From contig NZ_BJZP01000024.1 of assembly GCF_007992095.1 (NCBI RefSeq), positions 1-64,000 on the forward strand: 64,000 nucleotides of DNA, given 5' to 3'. This stretch comes from Paenirhizobium naphthalenivorans. GTDB lineage: Bacteria; Pseudomonadota; Alphaproteobacteria; Rhizobiales; Rhizobiaceae. Of this stretch, positions 8,888-17,016 are shown piece after piece. The notes under the pieces are model-generated. The model did not search any database. It was given only the letters and a program-made list of their open reading frames with translations, and was not told the origin of the DNA. A program made the position numbers and the translations under genes. Every line of letters starts with the position of its first letter. Position 1 is the first letter of the stretch.

Positions 8888-9400
8888 ATGGTCCTCCCAA
8901 TGCCCACCTTCCTTTCACGCTATGCCACGCCCTTCACCACCGGCCTCTTCCTCGTCTCGCTCATCTCGGGCATCGCCCTGTTCTTCCACTTCAGCACTTC
9001 GGCCTTTCGGGAGATGCACGAATGGCTGAGCATGGTGCTGATCCTTCCCTTCATCCTTCATATCTGGAAAAATTGGCGGCCGTTCCTGACGTATTTCAAG
9101 CGTCCGCCCATGGCGATCGCACTCGGCCTGTCGCTTGCCGCCGGTATCGTCATGGCGTGGCCGGCCCTAACCGGAGAATCCTCCGTTTCTCCCCAGGTCG
9201 CCATGATCGAGCTCGTCACCAATGGCACGCCTGCCCAGGTCGCACCGCTCTATGGCCAGACGGAAGAGGCTTTCATCGCCATTCTCAAGGAAAAGGGCTT
9301 CACTGCGGCAGAAACCGGCAAGTCGCTGGTCGATATAGCCACCGCCTCCGGCAAGGGCGAGCGTGACGTTGCCATGACCCTGACGATGCTCAAGCAGTAA
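8888..9400 (+). CDS. DUF4405 domain membrane protein
   Basis: About 170 residues with three membrane spans: TTGLFLVSLISGIALFF, EWLSMVLILPFILHIW and IALGLSLAAGIVMAW. A C-terminal soluble tail follows. Histidines at the span ends (FFHFS, MHEW, LHIWKNW) resemble the haem-binding pattern of cytochrome-b561-like DUF4405 proteins, so a role in membrane electron transfer is possible but unproven. The C-terminal portion (EEAFIAILKEKGF, GERDVAMTLTML) is a small helical domain. The start is uncertain: TTG 8867, ATG 8888 and ATG 8900 are all in frame and none has a strong ribosome binding site. It is probably co-transcribed with the MerR-LuxR gene 89 bases upstream. Confidence 0.78.
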   Translation: MVLPMPTFLSRYATPFTTGLFLVSLISGIALFFHFSTSAFREMHEWLSMVLILPFILHIWKNWRPFLTYFKRPPMAIALGLSLAAGIVMAWPALTGESSVSPQVAMIELVTNGTPAQVAPLYGQTEEAFIAILKEKGFTAAETGKSLVDIATASGKGERDVAMTLTMLKQ

Positions 9401-9412
9401 GTGATCAGGGAA

Positions 9413-9441
9413 AGACGCTCACCGGACGATGGTGAGCGTCT
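9413..9441. terminator. Terminator hairpin overlapping the helicase stop codon
   Basis: A perfect 11-base stem AGACGCTCACC / GGTGAGCGTCT with a 7-base loop lies across the stop codon of the minus-strand helicase gene (9419-9421). On the minus strand it is followed by TTTCCCT, so it reads as an intrinsic terminator for the helicase; it would also block read-through from the DUF4405 gene. Confidence 0.6.
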
Positions 9442-10546
9442 CCGCTGCACGGGTGACCGCCGTATAAAGCCAGCGCTCGCGCGTATCGCGAAATGCCCAG
9501 CTCTCGTCGAACAAGACGACGTCGTTCCACTGCGAACCCTGGGCCTTGTGCACCGTCAGCGCATAGCCGTAATCGAATTCATCGTAGCGCTTGCGTGTCG
9601 ACCAAGGGATTTCCGTGTCGACATCCTCGAAGGCCGCCTTCAGCAGTTTGATCTTGGCGGCCCCGCGATCCATGTCGTCGTCTTCCGGCTTGATCAACAG
9701 ATTGATGCCCGGCTTCACCGTCTCGCGCGAGGACGTCATCACCTGCCACAGCGAGCCGTTAAGCAACCCCTTTACCTGGTCGTTCCTCAGACACACGAGC
9801 TTGTCGCCGGCTTGCGGATGGTCGACCGTAAAGCCCTTCAGTTCCCGCAGCCGCTTATTATAGCGCCGCCGTGTCTTGTTGGTGCCGACCAGCACCTGAT
9901 CGGCACCCAGCACCAGATCCTGCGTCACCTCGTTCTTCGAGATCACCCTGGCGGTACCATAGTCGCCATACATGATCTCCTTGCCCTCGCGCACATGCAT
10001 GGCGAGCTGGATGATCGGGTTGTCGCGCGCCTGGCGGTGAATGTCGGTGAGCAGGTAGTCGGGCTCCTGGTCGGTGAAGAAGCCACCGCCCGAAACCGGC
10101 GGCAGCTGGCCCGGGTCGCCGAGCACCAGAATCGGCGTGCCGAAGCTCATCAAGTCGCGACCGAGCTGCTCGTCGACCATCGAGCATTCATCGATGACGA
10201 TCAACGCAGCCTTCGCCACCGGACTCTGCCGGTTGATCGAGAACATCGGCGCAATCGACGTGCGGCCGGTTTCCTCATCCTCAACGGCTTCCTCGCCGCG
10301 CGGACGATAGATCAGCGAGTGGATGGTCTTGGCGTTCGACGCGCCGCGCGAGCGCAGCACCTGGGCCGCCTTACCGGTGAAGGCGGCGAATAACACGTCA
10401 CCATCGACATTCTCGGCGAAATGCTTGGCAAGGGTCGTCTTGCCCGTGCCGGCATAACCGAACAGGCGAAACACCGGCTGCTTGCCCTCCTTCAGCCATG
10501 TCGAAACGGCTTTCAGGGCTTCGTCCTGCTGGGGTGCGAATTGCAT
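9419..10546 (-). CDS. RecD/Dda-like superfamily 1 DNA helicase
   Basis: An ATP-dependent 5'-3' type helicase of about 375 residues, much shorter than RecD2 and closer in size to phage Dda. Motifs in order: Walker A GYAGTGKTTLAK (about residues 29-40), Ia FTGKAAQVL, Walker B VIDECSMVDEQ, motif III LGDPGQLPPV, motif V/VI ALTVHKAQGSQW and LYTAVTRAAETL. The C-terminal UvrD-like domain is therefore complete. The ATG at 10546 (MQFAPQQDEAL) is chosen because the upstream extension is unlike the family; the ribosome binding site is weak. It stands alone, so a role in replication restart or repair is inferred from the family. Confidence 0.87.
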   Translation of the reverse strand: MQFAPQQDEALKAVSTWLKEGKQPVFRLFGYAGTGKTTLAKHFAENVDGDVLFAAFTGKAAQVLRSRGASNAKTIHSLIYRPRGEEAVEDEETGRTSIAPMFSINRQSPVAKAALIVIDECSMVDEQLGRDLMSFGTPILVLGDPGQLPPVSGGGFFTDQEPDYLLTDIHRQARDNPIIQLAMHVREGKEIMYGDYGTARVISKNEVTQDLVLGADQVLVGTNKTRRRYNKRLRELKGFTVDHPQAGDKLVCLRNDQVKGLLNGSLWQVMTSSRETVKPGINLLIKPEDDDMDRGAAKIKLLKAAFEDVDTEIPWSTRKRYDEFDYGYALTVHKAQGSQWNDVVLFDESWAFRDTRERWLYTAVTRAAETLTIVR

Positions 10547-10868
10547 GGAATGGTGCTTGGCAGGATTCCCCGTCCTTGGCAAGGCGAAGGCCGGACCTCG
10601 GTCGACCCGTCCCAAGGTTTGCGACGGGAGCCATCATAAAGATCACCGCCGTGGGCAGAGAACCGGCCGAGGTGCCAGAATGCCCATTTTGCGTTTTACA
10701 TTCGCAGGCGCTACGCAACGTTTGGCGCGCCAACGCCGTTTCCTTGACGCCTCTGCACGGGCAAAAAGAATATCGTGTCAGGGTGGGAATAAAACGGCCT
10801 CTTGCGATGTCTACTGCACAGGCAAGCCCATAACGGCGCCTGCCGTAACCTCTCCGGAGAAGACATCC
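10547..10868. other. Intergenic region upstream of the ECF sigma operon
   Basis: About 322 bases between divergent genes, with no supported coding frame. It must hold the promoters of the helicase and of the exported-protein/ECF sigma operon. GGGAATAAAA near 10788 and GTAACC near 10845 resemble -35 elements of ECF promoters, but I could not pair either with a convincing -10 element. Confidence 0.35.
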
Positions 10869-11240
10869 ATGAGAAACCGCATTCTCCTCAGCATCGCGCT
10901 CGCCGCCTTGGCCGGCTCCGCGCTCGCCGCCCCGGTCAAGACCGTGAAGAGCGGCAAGGGACCGGTCGTCGCCGCCGACAACGGCATGACCCTCTACACC
11001 TTCAAGAACGACAGGAAGGGCGTCTCCAACTGCTATGACGCCTGCGCCAAGAACTGGCCGCCCTTCATCGCCGCTTCCGGCGCCAAGGCCGAAGGTGCAT
11101 ATTCGCTGGTGACCCGCAAGGGCGGCACCCTGCAATGGGCCAAAGACGGCAAGCCGCTCTACTTCTGGGTCAAGGACATGAAGCAAGGCGACGCCACCGG
11201 CGACGGCGTGAAAGGTGTCTGGAATGCCGCAAGGCCCTGA
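10869..11240 (+). CDS. Exported YxFxxD-motif protein (COG4315 type)
   Basis: A 123-residue exported protein with a signal peptide (MRNRILLSIALAALAGSALA). The mature part carries YTFKND at residues 43-48, the Yx(F/W/Y)xxD motif of the COG4315 secreted-repeat family, followed by a cysteine pair in SNCYDACAKNWPPF. The typical second motif appears as LYFWVKD near the C-terminus, so two repeat units are present. Biochemical function is unknown for the family. AGAAGACATCC precedes the ATG. Its last 17 bases overlap the ECF sigma factor gene, so the three genes 10869-12572 form one translationally coupled operon. It may be a reporter of, or target for, the envelope or oxidative stress that the sigma factor senses (inference). 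Confidence 0.85.
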   Translation: MRNRILLSIALAALAGSALAAPVKTVKSGKGPVVAADNGMTLYTFKNDRKGVSNCYDACAKNWPPFIAASGAKAEGAYSLVTRKGGTLQWAKDGKPLYFWVKDMKQGDATGDGVKGVWNAARP

Positions 11241-11778
11241 CGACGATAACCGGAAGCCGGGGGAAACCGCTCCCGGCTACGGCCCGTTCGAACGCGACGT
11301 CCTCGCGCTGCTTCCACAGCTCAGGCGCTACGCGCGCAGCCTTGCCCGCTCGGATGCCGAAGGTGACGACCTGCTGCAGGATTGCGTCGAGAAGGCCCTG
11401 ACCAACCGGCGCCACTGGCGTGGCATCAACCTCAAGGCCTGGACCTATGCGATCATGACCAACCTCTATCGCAACCGCTATCGCCATAACGCGCGTCATC
11501 CGGCCGTCAGCATAGACGAGGCGGCCGGACTGCCGGCGGCCGAGGTCCCCAGCGATCCGCTCGAGCGCGACCGGCTGGTGGCGGCCCTCGACAGCCTGCC
11601 GGAGGAAAACCGTGCCGTACTGATGCTGGTCACCGTCGAGGGCTACGGCTATCAGGAAGTGGCCGACATGCTCGATCTGCCGATCGGCACCGTCATGTCC
11701 CGCCTGTCGCGCGCCCGCCAGCGCCTGCGCGATCAATTGAACGACAGCAACATTATCTCGTTGCGGAGACCGCGATGA
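11224..11778 (+). CDS. ECF (extracytoplasmic function) RNA polymerase sigma factor
   Basis: About 184 residues with only regions sigma2 and sigma4, as expected of ECF sigma factors. Sigma2 covers about residues 20-90 (LPQLRRYARSLARSDAEGDD, LLQDCVEKAL, NLKAWTYAIMTNLYRNRYR). Sigma4 covers about 120-175 (LPEENRAVLMLVTVEGYGY, QEVADMLDLPIGTVMSRLSR). The ATG at 11224 is used; a GTG at 11215 is also in frame. It overlaps the upstream exported-protein gene by 17 bases and the downstream anti-sigma gene by 4 bases (ATGA), so all three are likely translationally coupled. The subgroup is close to ECF factors paired with a soluble-N/one-span anti-sigma; the stimulus is unknown. Confidence 0.92.
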   Translation: MPQGPDDDNRKPGETAPGYGPFERDVLALLPQLRRYARSLARSDAEGDDLLQDCVEKALTNRRHWRGINLKAWTYAIMTNLYRNRYRHNARHPAVSIDEAAGLPAAEVPSDPLERDRLVAALDSLPEENRAVLMLVTVEGYGYQEVADMLDLPIGTVMSRLSRARQRLRDQLNDSNIISLRRPR

Positions 11779-12572
11779 CCGACAGAAACACCCCCGTCAG
11801 TGAAAACGACCTGCATGCCTATGTCGACGGCTTTCTCGATCCCGATCAGCGGCGTGAGGTCGAGACCTGGCTGGACGCCAATCCGGACGCCGCCGCGATG
11901 GTCGCCGACTGGCAACGGCAAAATGCGGACATCCGCGACCTCTTTGCCAGCCTCGCCGAGGCACGGGCGGACGACGACACCCTTGTTTCGAAGGCTGGTG
12001 CGAGGACCGAACGCGGCTCCGCCCGAAATCACCCCCGTCTCTGGCAGGCCGCCGCCGCGGTGACGATCTTCGTCGGCGGCACTGTTGCCGGTCAGTTGGC
12101 CCCGCCATTGTTCACCGGCGAACCGCAACCGGCCCTGCAGAGCGTCGCCACGCTGCCAGACCAGTCACGCTCGGCTTTCCTGATCTATGCCAGCGACATC
12201 CGCCATCCGGTCGAGGTCGGCGCCGACGAGCAGCAACATCTCGCCGCTTGGCTCGGCAAGCGGCTCGACACGCCCTTGCGCATCCCCAACCTCACGACCA
12301 TAGGCCTGAAACTTGTCGGCGGCCGGCTCGTGCCAGTCAGCGGCAAGGCCGGCGCGCTGCTGATGTACGAGGACGATGCCGGCGAACGGATCACCGTGCT
12401 GCTCGGCCGCAACGAGGAAAACCGCGAAACCAGCTTCCGTTATGCGAGCCTCGGAGATCTCGAGACTTTTTACTGGATCGACGGCCCGATCGGCTATGCC
12501 GTGACCGGCGAGATCTCGCGCGAACGGCTGCAGCAGGTGGCCGACGAGTGCTACCGGCAGTTCGAGACCTGA
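11775..12572 (+). CDS. Membrane-anchored anti-sigma factor
   Basis: A 265-residue protein. Residues about 8-65 form the cytoplasmic sigma-binding domain (VSENDLHAYVDGFLDPDQRR, VETWLDANPDAAAMVADWQ), which begins like many rhizobial anti-sigma factors and lacks the HxxxCxxC zinc motif. A single membrane span at about 88-108 (WQAAAAVTIFVGGTVAGQLA) precedes a periplasmic domain of about 150 residues that includes LVGGRLVPVSGKAGALLMYE, a segment common in this anti-sigma group. It starts with an ATGA overlap with the sigma gene. It should hold the sigma factor at the membrane until an envelope signal releases it. Confidence 0.88.
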   Translation: MTDRNTPVSENDLHAYVDGFLDPDQRREVETWLDANPDAAAMVADWQRQNADIRDLFASLAEARADDDTLVSKAGARTERGSARNHPRLWQAAAAVTIFVGGTVAGQLAPPLFTGEPQPALQSVATLPDQSRSAFLIYASDIRHPVEVGADEQQHLAAWLGKRLDTPLRIPNLTTIGLKLVGGRLVPVSGKAGALLMYEDDAGERITVLLGRNEENRETSFRYASLGDLETFYWIDGPIGYAVTGEISRERLQQVADECYRQFET

Positions 12573-12626
12573 CAAGGCCAAACGGGCCGGAGGCACAGCC
12601 GACCGACACCTGCCGCTTCCATCCAG

Positions 12627-13487
12627 TCAGCCGACGACCGCCAGCTCGACCTCCACCGAGGCGCCACCGTTTTGCGTGCCGGCCATGACCACGACCGGCA
12701 GCTTACCCGCCTTGGCCAGATCCTCGGACGACAGGGTCACGACCAGCAGGCCCGCAGTCTTGAAGACACTGTCCCTCTTCTTGTCGCCGACCTTGACGGT
12801 GGACTTGGCATCGAAGCCGCTGCCCTCCACCTTGAGCGTCAGGTCCGGGTCATGCACTTTCTTGACGGCTGGATCGAGCCTGTCGATCTTCGGCCGCGCC
12901 ACGACCGGCTTCTCAGCCGTGCGGAACACCGCCTTGAAGATTTCCTCCAGCTTGTCCGATGCCTCCTTGGCGAACATGCCGGCCAGCGCGCCGAGTGCGG
13001 CAAAGCCGAACGGATTGGCCGTGTTCATCACCGCGCCGCTGTCGTTGAGCGAAGCCGAAAACAGCCCGCCGCGCACCACCATGTAGAGGAACAGCGACAG
13101 CCCCATGCCGATCGGCACCTTCATCAGGTACCACCAGGTCCAGCTAGGCTCATAGCGGCCGAGGCCGTGGAAATTGGCGTAGGTGCGCGCCGCGGAGACC
13201 GCGCTTCCGAGCGCACCCGAGACCAGCACGATCATCAGCAGCCGGACCTCGACCTGATCGGTGAAGTTCCATAGGGATCGCAATTCGGGGATGGTCTCCC
13301 CCAGAGGCGTAAAGGGGCTCGGCCAGATCGCCACCAGCAGACACGTCAGAAGGATCGGCAGGATCAACAGATAGACGCCGAGCGACCGTTCCCGTCTCTT
13401 CTCGTTCACGAGTTCCTTCTTGGTCTGCGCTTCTGTGTCTTTGGCCTGTTGTTCCCGGTCCTCTGAAATGGTTGTTTCCGCAGCCAT
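12627..13487 (-). CDS. Membrane protein with C-terminal TIG/Ig-like region
   Basis: A 286-residue protein that I do not recognise by name. A charged, Gln/Lys/Glu-rich N-terminus (residues 1-36) leads into four hydrophobic segments: VYLLILPILLTCLLVAIW, LLMIVLVSGALGSAVSA, MKVPIGMGLSLFLYMVV and GFAALGALAGMFA. The C-terminal about 90 residues (DPDLTLKVEGSGFDAKSTVK, LVVTLSSEDLAKAGKLPV) resemble an IPT/TIG Ig-like beta sandwich. The start at 13487 is preceded by GGGGGAC. It lies 85 bases downstream of the nitrile hydratase accessory gene on the same strand; a functional link is only positional. Confidence 0.7.
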   Translation of the reverse strand: MAAETTISEDREQQAKDTEAQTKKELVNEKRRERSLGVYLLILPILLTCLLVAIWPSPFTPLGETIPELRSLWNFTDQVEVRLLMIVLVSGALGSAVSAARTYANFHGLGRYEPSWTWWYLMKVPIGMGLSLFLYMVVRGGLFSASLNDSGAVMNTANPFGFAALGALAGMFAKEASDKLEEIFKAVFRTAEKPVVARPKIDRLDPAVKKVHDPDLTLKVEGSGFDAKSTVKVGDKKRDSVFKTAGLLVVTLSSEDLAKAGKLPVVVMAGTQNGGASVEVELAVVG

Positions 13488-13572
13488 CCGGTCCCCCAGC
13501 TTGCATTGCCCGTACCTATGTCGGACGATACTCCAAGCAGAAACAAATGCAACCGAACCGGGAATACGGAAA

Positions 13573-13950
13573 TCAGGAGCAACGCAGCGGATCGTTGGCG
13601 AGCACGATCGGGCTGCCATGCGGCGTGGCCTCTGCCGCACGCTTCCAGCTTTCCTGCAGCGAAAGCACCGTCTCCGTCTCGGCGAGCCCCTTGGCGGCGA
13701 GCAGCGTGGTCAGCGCGGCCACCCAGCCGTCGAAATAGTCCGAACCGTCCGCGGCCCGCCCGGGCCTGTGCAGTTCGTCCGACAGGGACTTGGCCCACTC
13801 GCCCCAGCTGAACAAGCCCCTCTCGTGCAAATGCACGGTCATAGCAAACGCCTGCGCATGCCACGGCTCGCCAAACACCGGATCTCCCTCGGTCGACTTC
13901 GGCAGGCCGGGCGATTGCCACAAGGCGGACGTGATCTCACAGGTGCTCAA
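13573..13950 (-). CDS. Nitrile hydratase accessory protein
   Basis: A small protein of about 125 residues. DPVFGEPWHAQAFAMTVHLH and GLFSWGEWAKSL are the core of the nitrile hydratase accessory/activator family, which resembles the N-terminal part of the beta subunit and helps deliver or stabilise the metal-loaded alpha subunit. The only in-frame start near the expected N-terminus is a TTG at 13950, 14 bases inside the end of the beta-subunit gene, so translation is probably coupled. The frame is open further upstream, but that part is the beta gene read in another frame. It is the third gene of the operon alpha-beta-accessory. Confidence 0.82.
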   Translation of the reverse strand: MSTCEITSALWQSPGLPKSTEGDPVFGEPWHAQAFAMTVHLHERGLFSWGEWAKSLSDELHRPGRAADGSDYFDGWVAALTTLLAAKGLAETETVLSLQESWKRAAEATPHGSPIVLANDPLRCS

Positions 13951-14596
13951 GATAGCTCTCCCAGGCGTCGACCGACACGGTGAGCGTCGGGTCGCAGCCG
14001 TCGCCCCAGATCTCGGCCGCGTCGAAAACCACGGTATAGACCCATTGGGGGTTCTCGCCGTTCCCATGCGCATTGTCATCGGGGAATACGAAGCTGCCCT
14101 GCACCGCCTCGATCCTGCCGAGCTTGCCGCGCGCATAGCGCGGCAGGCGCGTATGGGACTCCGGATGAGAGTTGCGGGTCTTGACGCGGTCACCGGCGGC
14201 AAACTGAGGCTCGACATGCACAGGCCGGTCGCACGGCCCACCACGGGCGAGCATGCCGGCCACCATCTCGGCCTTCAGTATGCACATGGGCACCGCCCCT
14301 TGCGTCAGGCTCTTCCCCGAACGAAGCTCGTCGCGCGTGGCAAATCCGTGCCGTTCCAGCAACGTGTCGAGCGCCCGGATCCAGATCTCGTAATAGCTCG
14401 CCGAGAGATAGTCCGCGGGCGGAATGCTTTCGCGCACGTGCCGGCTTTCGTCGATGTTCCACGCTCCGAAGGCGCCGCAGGACAACGTCAGGCCGAGCGC
14501 CCGCTTCTCCCAGTCTGCATGGAAGACCGGTTCGTCCTTCTCCGGCGCCACCGGGCCGAAGCCCATCTGTCCGCCGAGATCGTGCGGCCCGTTCAC
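13937..14596 (-). CDS. nthB: Nitrile hydratase beta subunit
   Basis: A 219-residue beta subunit of the alpha-beta enzyme that hydrates nitriles to amides. The N-terminus [16 protein letters not shown] is diagnostic. The C-terminal SH3-like domain holds [40 protein letters not shown] and EIWG, all strongly conserved. The start is a GTG at 14596 that overlaps the alpha-subunit stop codon (GTGA), so the two subunits are translationally coupled, consistent with their 1:1 stoichiometry. Gene order is alpha then beta. Confidence 0.94.
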   Translation of the reverse strand: MNGPHDLGGQMGFGPVAPEKDEPVFHADWEKRALGLTLSCGAFGAWNIDESRHVRESIPPADYLSASYYEIWIRALDTLLERHGFATRDELRSGKSLTQGAVPMCILKAEMVAGMLARGGPCDRPVHVEPQFAAGDRVKTRNSHPESHTRLPRYARGKLGRIEAVQGSFVFPDDNAHGNGENPQWVYTVVFDAAEIWGDGCDPTLTVSVDAWESYLEHL

Positions 14597-15216
14597 GATG
14601 CGGTTCTCGGAGCGAGCGCCAAGCCCGTGCCGATCATCGAATCGCGGGTGACGAGGCCGGCGAGAGCCTCCTCGCCCAGGTCGTCCATGCCGGCGGGACG
14701 CTCGGGCACGACGAGATAGCGAAGCTCCGCCGTCGAATCCCATACGCGGATCTGCGTTTCCGGGCTCAGCGTCACGCCGAATTCGGCCAGCACGGCGCGC
14801 GGATTGATCACGGCGCGCGAGCGGTAGGCCGGCGCCTTGTACCAGACCGGCGGCAACCCGAGCACCGCCCAGGGGTAACAGGAACAGAGCGTGCAGACGA
14901 CCATGTTGTGGGTGTCCGGCGTGTTGAACACGGCGCGCATGTGCTCGCCCTGGCGGCCGGTGTAGCCGAGGCTGGCGATCGCCGCGGTCGCGTCAACGCG
15001 CAGCCATTCGGCAAAATCCGGATTGGCCCAGGCCTTCGCCACCACGCGCGCCCCGTTGCGCGGGCCGACCCTGGTCTCGTAGGTCTCGACAATCGCGTCG
15101 ATGGCCGCTGGATCGATCAATCCCTTTTCCGTCAGCAGGGTCTCCAGCGCACGCACCCGAGCCTGCATGTCGGAATAATGGTTGTCGTGATCATGATCAT
15201 GGCTGTGGTCAAACAA
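14593..15216 (-). CDS. nthA: Cobalt-type nitrile hydratase alpha subunit
   Basis: A 207-residue metal-carrying subunit. The metal site is VCTLCSC at residues 107-113, with cysteines 108, 111 and 113. Thr at the second position of the cluster is the known mark of cobalt-type rather than iron-type enzymes. The N-terminus [14 protein letters not shown] is rich in His and Asp and could bind cobalt, as in other rhizobial homologues. The likely start is a TTG at 15216 with AAGGAAG 6 bases upstream; an ATG at 15168 would remove the His-rich tail. No amidase or cobalt transporter lies nearby, so the amide product must be handled by enzymes elsewhere. Confidence 0.94.
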   Translation of the reverse strand: MFDHSHDHDHDNHYSDMQARVRALETLLTEKGLIDPAAIDAIVETYETRVGPRNGARVVAKAWANPDFAEWLRVDATAAIASLGYTGRQGEHMRAVFNTPDTHNMVVCTLCSCYPWAVLGLPPVWYKAPAYRSRAVINPRAVLAEFGVTLSPETQIRVWDSTAELRYLVVPERPAGMDDLGEEALAGLVTRDSMIGTGLALAPRTAS

Positions 15217-15285
15217 ATCACTCTTCCTTCATCCAAGCGCTTAGTCTTATTCACGCTTGGACCATTGGCAATAGCGTCGAATTGA

Positions 15286-15879
15286 CTACTTGAGCATAGG
15301 CCACAGGCTGGCGACCAGTAGCAGCGCCATGGTGATGTTGAACCACTTCAATCGCACCGGCACGGAAAGCCATTCGCGCAACACCGAGCCGAAGCTTGCC
15401 CAGGTCGACACGCTCGGCAAGTTGACCGCGGCAAAGACCAGGCCGACAACAATCACACTCCACAGATAGCTGCGCTCGTCGACATAGACCGACATCGCCG
15501 TGACAGCCATCACCCAGGCCTTGGGGTTGACCCATTGGAAGGCGGCAGCACCGAGGAAAGTCATAGGCTTGCCACCAACCTTGCCCTCTCCGAGAGTGCG
15601 CGAAGAGCCGATCTTCCAGGCTATATAGAGCAGATAGAGGCCACCGGCGATCTTCAGGCCGGTGTAGAGGATAGGAACGGTGGCGAACAGCGCACCGAGC
15701 CCAAGCCCCACTCCGATCAAGAGCGACAGGAAGCCGACGCCAATGCCGAGCATATGCGGGATCGTCCGGCGGAAGCCGAAATTCACCCCCGAGGCAAACA
15801 GCATCATATTGTTCGGCCCCGGTGTGATCGAGGTGGCGAAGGCGAAAGTCATCAGCGCCGTCAGTGTAGCAGTATCCAA
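15286..15879 (-). CDS. LysE-family exporter (amino acid or metabolite efflux)
   Basis: A 197-residue membrane protein with about six spans. The N-terminal [20 protein letters not shown] is the LysE/RhtB signature, followed by [10 protein letters not shown] and the C-terminal [20 protein letters not shown]. Members export amino acids such as lysine, homoserine or threonine in exchange for protons. The substrate cannot be told from the sequence. It lies just upstream of the nitrile hydratase genes on the same strand (69 bases) but is a common stand-alone gene. Confidence 0.9.
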   Translation of the reverse strand: MDTATLTALMTFAFATSITPGPNNMMLFASGVNFGFRRTIPHMLGIGVGFLSLLIGVGLGLGALFATVPILYTGLKIAGGLYLLYIAWKIGSSRTLGEGKVGGKPMTFLGAAAFQWVNPKAWVMAVTAMSVYVDERSYLWSVIVVGLVFAAVNLPSVSTWASFGSVLREWLSVPVRLKWFNITMALLLVASLWPMLK

Positions 15880-16025
15880 GGCAGGTCTCCCGAAAAAGCC
15901 GCTGCACGTTAGTTGCGGGCGCCGCCGGCCGCCACTGTCGATTTGTCACCGTGGCAATCTGGCGATCCTTGCAAGCAGCAGGCACTCGGCTAAGCTGGCG
16001 TGACTGCCAGCGACGAGGTATTCCG

Positions 16026-16871
16026 ATGCACGAACCGATCCCCACCGTCACCCTGCCCTCCGGCATCGACATCCCGGCGCTCGGCCTCGGCACCTGGCAG
16101 ATGGGCGAGGCAAAGGCGCGCGCGCGCGACGAGATCGAAAGCCTGCGGCTCGGCATCGATCTCGGCATGACGCTGATCGATACGGCGGAAATGTATGGCG
16201 AGGGCGGCGCCGAACTTATCGTCGGCAAGGCGCTGGAGGATAGACGCGATGAGGTCTTCCTGGTCTCCAAAGTCTATCCCTGGAACGCCAGCCGCGAAGG
16301 CACGACTGTCGCCTGCGAGGCTAGCCTTCAGCGGCTTGGCACCGACCGGCTCGATCTCTACCTGCTGCACTGGCGCGGCGAGCATCCGCTGGCCGACACG
16401 GTCGCCGCCTTCGAGACCTTGCGGGCCGCCGGCAAGATCTGCGCCTGGGGCGTCTCCAATTTCGACCGCGCCGATATGGAGGAGTTACTCACAGTTCCCG
16501 GCGGCGAAAACTGCGCCGTCAATCAGGTGCTTTATAACCTGTCACGCCGCGGCATCGAATACGATCTGCTCCCCTGGTGCCAAACGCATAATATACCGGT
16601 TATGGCCTACTCGCCGATCGAACAGGGTCGCCTCATCCAGCATCCGGAATTGATCCGCATTGCCAAGGTCTACCAGGCCACCCCCGCGCAGGTCGCGCTC
16701 GCCTTCCTGCTCGAGCGCGACGGTGTGAGCGCCATCCCGAAATCCTCCAACCTCCGACGTGTGCGGGAAAATCGCGATGCCGTCGACCTCGACATCAGTG
16801 ACGAGGACTGGGCCGTACTCGACACCGCCTTCCCGCCCCCGGAGAGAAACACGCCTCTCGAAATGCTGTGA
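16026..16871 (+). CDS. Aldo/keto reductase
   Basis: A 281-residue NADPH-dependent aldehyde/ketone reductase. The (beta/alpha)8 barrel signatures are [21 protein letters not shown] with the catalytic Asp and Tyr, VSKVYPWN with the catalytic Lys, and [13 protein letters not shown] with the active-site His. The nucleotide-binding end is [17 protein letters not shown]. It resembles the DkgA/YeaE type of general carbonyl reductase. GAGGT 7 bases upstream supports the ATG at 16026. It diverges from the LysE gene, with no obvious shared pathway. Confidence 0.93.
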   Translation: MHEPIPTVTLPSGIDIPALGLGTWQMGEAKARARDEIESLRLGIDLGMTLIDTAEMYGEGGAELIVGKALEDRRDEVFLVSKVYPWNASREGTTVACEASLQRLGTDRLDLYLLHWRGEHPLADTVAAFETLRAAGKICAWGVSNFDRADMEELLTVPGGENCAVNQVLYNLSRRGIEYDLLPWCQTHNIPVMAYSPIEQGRLIQHPELIRIAKVYQATPAQVALAFLLERDGVSAIPKSSNLRRVRENRDAVDLDISDEDWAVLDTAFPPPERNTPLEML

Positions 16872-16907
16872 AGGCCAAAAGCGCCAACCGGCACTCCGTC
16901 AAAACGA

Positions 16908-16966
16908 GCTATTTAGCTCTGGAACTAAATAGCAAACATTCCATAGACATTTAGGAAGCTTCCTAA
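16908..16966. promoter_or_regulatory. Palindromes upstream of the ArsR-family gene
   Basis: GCTATTTAG (16908-16916) and CTAAATAGC (16925-16933) form a perfect 9-base inverted repeat with an 8-base spacer. TTAGGAAGCTTCCTAA (16951-16966) is a perfect 16-base palindrome. The second lies 51 bases before the regulator's GTG start and is the better candidate for an autoregulatory ArsR operator. The first could alternatively be an AT-rich hairpin after the aldo/keto reductase gene. Confidence 0.6.
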
Positions 16967-17016
16967 TTATAGAAATTCAGGCAACTGGATGCGCATTTCA
17001 ACGACGGTATATTGAC

